This document shows, one piece after another, positions 33,742 through 36,605 of a DNA stretch of 36,605 bases. Made by a program: the position numbers and the translations under genes. Location of the stretch: NCBI RefSeq assembly GCF_900114385.1, contig NZ_FOSW01000023.1, positions 1 to 36,605 on the forward strand, read 5' to 3'. Below the pieces are notes generated by a model, which saw only the letters and a list, made by a program, of their open reading frames with translations, had not been told where the DNA came from and did not search any database. Position 1 is the first letter of the stretch. Each line of letters opens with the position of its first letter. The DNA is from Geodermatophilus ruber (GTDB lineage: Bacteria > Actinomycetota > Actinomycetes > Mycobacteriales > Geodermatophilaceae).

Positions 33742-35169
33742 TTGTCACGCGCCGCGCTCCGCTCCACCCTGGCCCTGGCCGGGGCGGCCGGGCTGATGAC
33801 CACCGGGCTGCTGCACGCCTCCGTCGCCGGCGCGACCGAGCCGTGCATTCCCTCCGCCGACGGGGCGACCATCGCCTGCACCTACGCCGACACCGGCGAG
33901 GAGTTGCGCTTCCTGGTACCCGACGGCGTGACGAGCCTGGACGTCGTCCTGCCGGGCGGTGAGCAGCCGGCCGCCGGCCCGACCACGCTCCTCGTGACGC
34001 CGGGCAGCACCCTGCTCATCGACCTCGGCGACGCCGACGAGCTGCCCGCCCCGACGGCGACCGCCGACCCGGCGGACGGCGAGCGCGTTCCGGGGCCGTG
34101 GTGGTACGTGGCCCCGGGGAACGGTGCGGCCGCCCTCCTCCGAGTGGCGGACCCCGTCGACGAGCCCGTCGAGGAGATGGCCGATCCCGACGAGGAGATG
34201 GCCGATCCCGACGAGGAGGCGGCCGATCGCGACGAGGAGGCGGCCGCTCCCGCCGCCGACGTTCCCGCGGGAACGCCCGAGCAGGACTCCGCGCCAGCCA
34301 CGCCCGCGGTTGGCGAGGCACCGGTCGCCCCCGAGGACGGGTCTGCGCCGGTCGCGCCCGAGCAGGAGGCCGCGCCGCTGTCGATCGTGCTGACCTACCC
34401 GGCTCCCGCTCCCACGGCGATTCCCGGCGAGGCCGCGGAGGTCCACGAGACGCCCGCAGAGGCGCCGGTTCCGGATGAGGCCGCCGTCCCGGTCGAGACG
34501 CCGGGCCCGGTCGAGGAGCCCGCCCCGGTCGAGGAGTCCACTCCGGCCGAGGAGTCCACTCCGGCCGAGGAGCCCGCCCCGGTCGAGGAGTCCACTCCGA
34601 CCGAGGAGCCCGTCCCGGCCGAAGCCCCGGCGCCGGCACCGGCCCCGGTCGAAGCCCCGGCGCCGGCCCCGAGCCTGGCGCCCGCGGAGACCGTCGCGTC
34701 CCTCGAGTTCGTCGAGACCCCCGAGCACGCCGAGACCCCGGAGCCTGTGGAGGCTGCCGAGTCCGAGGCGACCGTGCCGCCCGCCGAGGCGCCCACGGCC
34801 AGCGAGCAGCCGGCTCCCGCGGAGCGGGCCGCATCCGCGGCGCCGATCCAGCAGACCGCGCCTGCGCCGAGCCCCGTGCCCGCCGAGGTGCCGGAGCAGA
34901 CCGCGAGTGCCGCACCCAGCGCCGTCCCCGCACCCTCCCCGCTCCCGGCGCCGGCGGCCCGCGAGGAGGCATCAGGCACCCGTACGGGGGAGGACCTGGT
35001 CGTCGCCGACGACCTGCAGACCGCCTCGTCCGCCGTCCCCAGCGACCTGTTCGACGCCGACGGCGTCGGAGTTCTGGCTGCCGGCCTGGCTGGGACGTTC
35101 ACCCTGGCCGTGTGTGTCGGGCTGACCGTGGGCGCGCGGCAGCGGCGGGCCTCCAGCGGCACGGAGTGA
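33742..35169 (+). CDS. Pro/Ala/Glu-rich membrane-anchored surface protein
   Basis: A 475-residue protein with a signal peptide (LRSTLALAGAAGLMTTGLLH) ending near ATEPC. A small N-terminal domain (about 30-110, CTYADTGEELRFLVPDGVTS) resembles the strand start of Gly-rich adhesin-like domains (F-VP-GVTSL). Residues ~140-410 are low-complexity Pro, Ala, Glu and Val, which should form an extended stalk. The C-terminus has one membrane helix (VLAAGLAGTFTLAVCVGLTV, about 445-465) and a short basic tail, but no LPXTG motif. Start is TTG at 33742 with GGGAG 7 bases upstream. It is a plausible wall-spanning surface protein. Length is likely to vary between strains through the DNA repeats listed separately. 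It converges on rmlA with 18 bp between stops. Confidence 0.75.
   Translation: MSRAALRSTLALAGAAGLMTTGLLHASVAGATEPCIPSADGATIACTYADTGEELRFLVPDGVTSLDVVLPGGEQPAAGPTTLLVTPGSTLLIDLGDADELPAPTATADPADGERVPGPWWYVAPGNGAAALLRVADPVDEPVEEMADPDEEMADPDEEAADRDEEAAAPAADVPAGTPEQDSAPATPAVGEAPVAPEDGSAPVAPEQEAAPLSIVLTYPAPAPTAIPGEAAEVHETPAEAPVPDEAAVPVETPGPVEEPAPVEESTPAEESTPAEEPAPVEESTPTEEPVPAEAPAPAPAPVEAPAPAPSLAPAETVASLEFVETPEHAETPEPVEAAESEATVPPAEAPTASEQPAPAERAASAAPIQQTAPAPSPVPAEVPEQTASAAPSAVPAPSPLPAPAAREEASGTRTGEDLVVADDLQTASSAVPSDLFDADGVGVLAAGLAGTFTLAVCVGLTVGARQRRASSGTE
34168..34251 (+). repeat. Four tandem 21-bp repeats in the surface protein gene
   Basis: Four 21-bp units encode (V/D)EEMADP-type heptapeptides: VEEMADP, DEEMADP, DEEAADR and DEEAAAP. 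All are multiples of three, so copy-number change keeps the frame. Confidence 0.8.
34510..34617 (+). repeat. Six tandem 18-bp repeats in the surface protein gene
   Basis: Six 18-bp units encode VEEPAP, VEESTP, AEESTP, AEEPAP, VEESTP and TEEPVP, followed by a diverged AEAPAP. The units are nearly identical as DNA, so slippage or recombination could change the stalk length without breaking the frame. Confidence 0.85.
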
Positions 35170-35187
35170 CCCGGCGGCCGGCCGGAC

Positions 35188-36057
35188 TCAGCGCCCCTCG
35201 ACGAGCAGGTTGAGCAGGTAGTCGCCGTAGCCGCTCTTGCCCAGCGGCTCGGCGGCGCGCCGGAGGCCGTCGTCGTCCAGCCAGCCGTTGCGCCAGGCGA
35301 CCTCCTCGATGCAGCCGATCTTGAGGCCCTGGCGGTCCTCGACGACCGAGACGAACTCGGTGGCCTGCCGCAGCGACTGGAAGGTCCCGGTGTCCAGCCA
35401 GGCGGTGCCGCGGTCCAGCGCCGTCACGGTGAGCCGGCCCTGGCGCAGGTAGTGGTCGTTGACCGCGGTGATCTCCAGCTCGCCCCGGGCGCTGGGCGTG
35501 ATGCCGCGGGCGATCTGCACCACCTCGTTGTCGTAGAAGTACAGCCCCGGCACGGCGTAGGAGCTCTTGGGCTTCTCCGGCTTCTCCTCGATGGAGAGCA
35601 CCCGGCCGGACTCGTCGAACTCCACGACGCCGTAGTCCTGCGGGTTGGACACGTGGTAGGCGAACACGTGCCCGCCGTCGGGCTCCGGCAGTCGGGACAG
35701 TGCGGTGCCCAGGCCAGCGCCGTAGAAGATGTTGTCGCCGAGGATCAACGCCACCGACGAATTCCCGATGAACTCGGCGCCGATCAGGAAGGCCTGGGCG
35801 AGGCCCTCCGGGCGCGGCTGGACGGCGTACTCGATGCTCATGCCGAGCCGGCCGCCATCGCCGAGCAGGTGACGGAACGCCTCCTGGTCACCCGGGGTGG
35901 TGATCACCAGCACCTCGCGGACGCCGGCCATCATCAGCGTCGAGAGCGGGTAGTAGATCATCGGCTTGTCGTAGACCGGCATGAGCTGCTTGCTCACGGC
36001 CTGCGTGATGGGGAAGAGGCGGCTGCCGGTGCCCCCGGCCAGGATGATCCCGCGCAT
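35188..36057 (-). CDS. rmlA: Glucose-1-phosphate thymidylyltransferase
   Basis: RmlA/RfbA catalyses the first step of dTDP-L-rhamnose synthesis, dTTP plus glucose-1-phosphate to dTDP-glucose. The 289-residue protein begins [18 protein letters not shown], the nucleotidyltransferase signature, with [28 protein letters not shown] (metal-binding Asp), [20 protein letters not shown] and [15 protein letters not shown], all diagnostic. Length equals the mycobacterial enzyme. The ATG at 36057 is preceded by TACCGT and 8 bases on the minus strand, supporting a leaderless start; ATG 36063 is an alternative. It stands alone, 31 kb from rmlBD, and rmlC is not in the window. Confidence 0.96.
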   Translation of the reverse strand: MRGIILAGGTGSRLFPITQAVSKQLMPVYDKPMIYYPLSTLMMAGVREVLVITTPGDQEAFRHLLGDGGRLGMSIEYAVQPRPEGLAQAFLIGAEFIGNSSVALILGDNIFYGAGLGTALSRLPEPDGGHVFAYHVSNPQDYGVVEFDESGRVLSIEEKPEKPKSSYAVPGLYFYDNEVVQIARGITPSARGELEITAVNDHYLRQGRLTVTALDRGTAWLDTGTFQSLRQATEFVSVVEDRQGLKIGCIEEVAWRNGWLDDDGLRRAAEPLGKSGYGDYLLNLLVEGR

Positions 36058-36065
36058 GATCATGA

Positions 36066-36071
36066 ACGGTA
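36066..36071 (-). promoter_or_regulatory. Candidate -10 box for a leaderless rmlA transcript
   Basis: On the minus strand TACCGT is followed by 8 bases and the ATG at 36057, the same hexamer and spacing as before wzm. Confidence 0.4.
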
Positions 36072-36158
36072 CCCACTGCCGGACCTCCGGGCAGGCGCTG
36101 GACGAGAACCGACCTCCCCACGGGTGAGCGCTTTCGGCAGCGCCCCCGCCGCTTCGTC

Positions 36159-36605
36159 CTAGAACGGGGGCGGATCGTCCGGCTCGGGTGGCGGTTGCGA
36201 CGACGGTAGGTCGTCGTCGGTGCCGTAGGCGGGTGGGTGGGTGATCACCTGGGTGCCGCCGGGCAGGGTCCAGGCGATGGCGCCGTCGGGCATCGGTCGC
36301 ATCGACCAGCCGGGTGCCTGGTGGGAGAGCCGGTGGTGGTGCTCGCACAGGCAGCACAGGTTGGCGTGCGCTGTCGGGCCGCCGCGGGCGTGCGGGAGCT
36401 GGTGGTCCAGGTCGCATCTGCTCGGGCGGGCGCGGCAGCCGGGGAAGCGGCAGCGGCGGTCGCGGGCGCGGACGAAGGCGGCCAGCGCTGCGCCCGGCCG
36501 GTACCCGGGGGTTTCCGGTGGCGGGCCGGCCCGGCCGCCGGTGCGCAGGGTGGCGGCGTCGGTGAGGGCGAGCAGGGCGCCGGTGAGCGGGTGGGTGAGC
36601 GCGAT
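36159..36605 (-). CDS. DUF222/13E12-type HNH endonuclease-domain protein, partial (5' end outside window)
   Basis: The visible 148 codons are the C-terminal part of a DUF222-HNH protein, a family found in many copies in actinobacterial genomes. I read [20 protein letters not shown], then [20 protein letters not shown] and [11 protein letters not shown]: paired zinc cysteines, the DH of the HNH core, the Asn and the final His run. A Pro/Asp-rich tail ends DDPPPF at the stop (36159-36161). The N-terminal DUF222 domain lies outside the window. Members are often linked to mobile or repeated elements, but their function is unproven. A weak hairpin (near 36127-36145) follows its stop. Confidence 0.88.
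   Translation of the reverse strand: MALTHPLTGALLALTDAATLRTGGRAGPPPETPGYRPGAALAAFVRARDRRCRFPGCRARPSRCDLDHQLPHARGGPTAHANLCCLCEHHHRLSHQAPGWSMRPMPDGAIAWTLPGGTQVITHPPAYGTDDDLPSSQPPPEPDDPPPF

Overview
The window looks like chromosome from a very GC-rich actinobacterium. GTG and TTG starts are common, ATGA/GTGA overlaps couple genes, and at least five genes appear to start within a few bases of a TANNNT box, as in leaderless transcripts. The gene content (galactan-type wall polymer genes, a DUF222-type HNH protein, a DUF559 protein, secreted propeller proteins) would fit Geodermatophilaceae or a near relative. That placement is inference; there is no rRNA or other taxonomic marker in the window.

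Layout. 1-2900 (minus): 3-oxoacid CoA-transferase subunit A (cut by the window edge), a TIGR03089-type protein and an LCP-family wall-polymer ligase. 3172-5060: rmlB-rmlD (dTDP-rhamnose). 5301-9186: two overlapping secreted enzymes, a PGRP-type amidase and a SpoIID/LytB-domain protein, each with a C-terminal repeat propeller. 9285-11802: wzm-wzt-glfT1, facing glfT2 and glf (11789-14948, minus). 15031-16080: a DUF559 gene bracketed by two 60-bp hairpin repeats. 16146-18171: wbbL-manC. 18287-20809: acyltransferase, a PpgS-like glycosyltransferase and its DUF2304 partner. 20738-23040 (minus): glycosyltransferase and MOP-type flippase. 23479-28417: three more secreted propeller proteins, one of them a frameshifted SGNH hydrolase. 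28489-30751: a bactofilin-like protein, an SDR dehydrogenase and an AlkA-like DNA glycosylase. 30987-35169: a CDP-glycerol-transferase-like protein, a small secreted protein and a Pro/Glu-rich surface protein. 35188-36605 (minus): rmlA and a partial HNH protein.

How the genes fit together. RmlA/B/D supply dTDP-rhamnose and WbbL would add rhamnose to a GlcNAc-PP-lipid. Glf makes UDP-Galf, GlfT1 starts and GlfT2 extends a galactofuranan, Wzm/Wzt export it and an LCP protein attaches it to peptidoglycan. This is the linker and galactan half of the mycobacterial arabinogalactan pathway. No arabinan genes and no rmlC are seen here.

The most unusual feature is a family of six secreted proteins, interspersed with these genes, that share a repeat domain. 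In five of them it reads as four full repeats flanked by two complementary half repeats, which is what a ring-closed five-bladed beta-propeller would look like. The propeller is attached to an amidase, a SpoIID domain or an SGNH hydrolase, stands alone, or carries a ~400-residue insertion in its closing blade. I propose it is a wall-glycan-targeting or coat module linked to the galactan made by the same locus.
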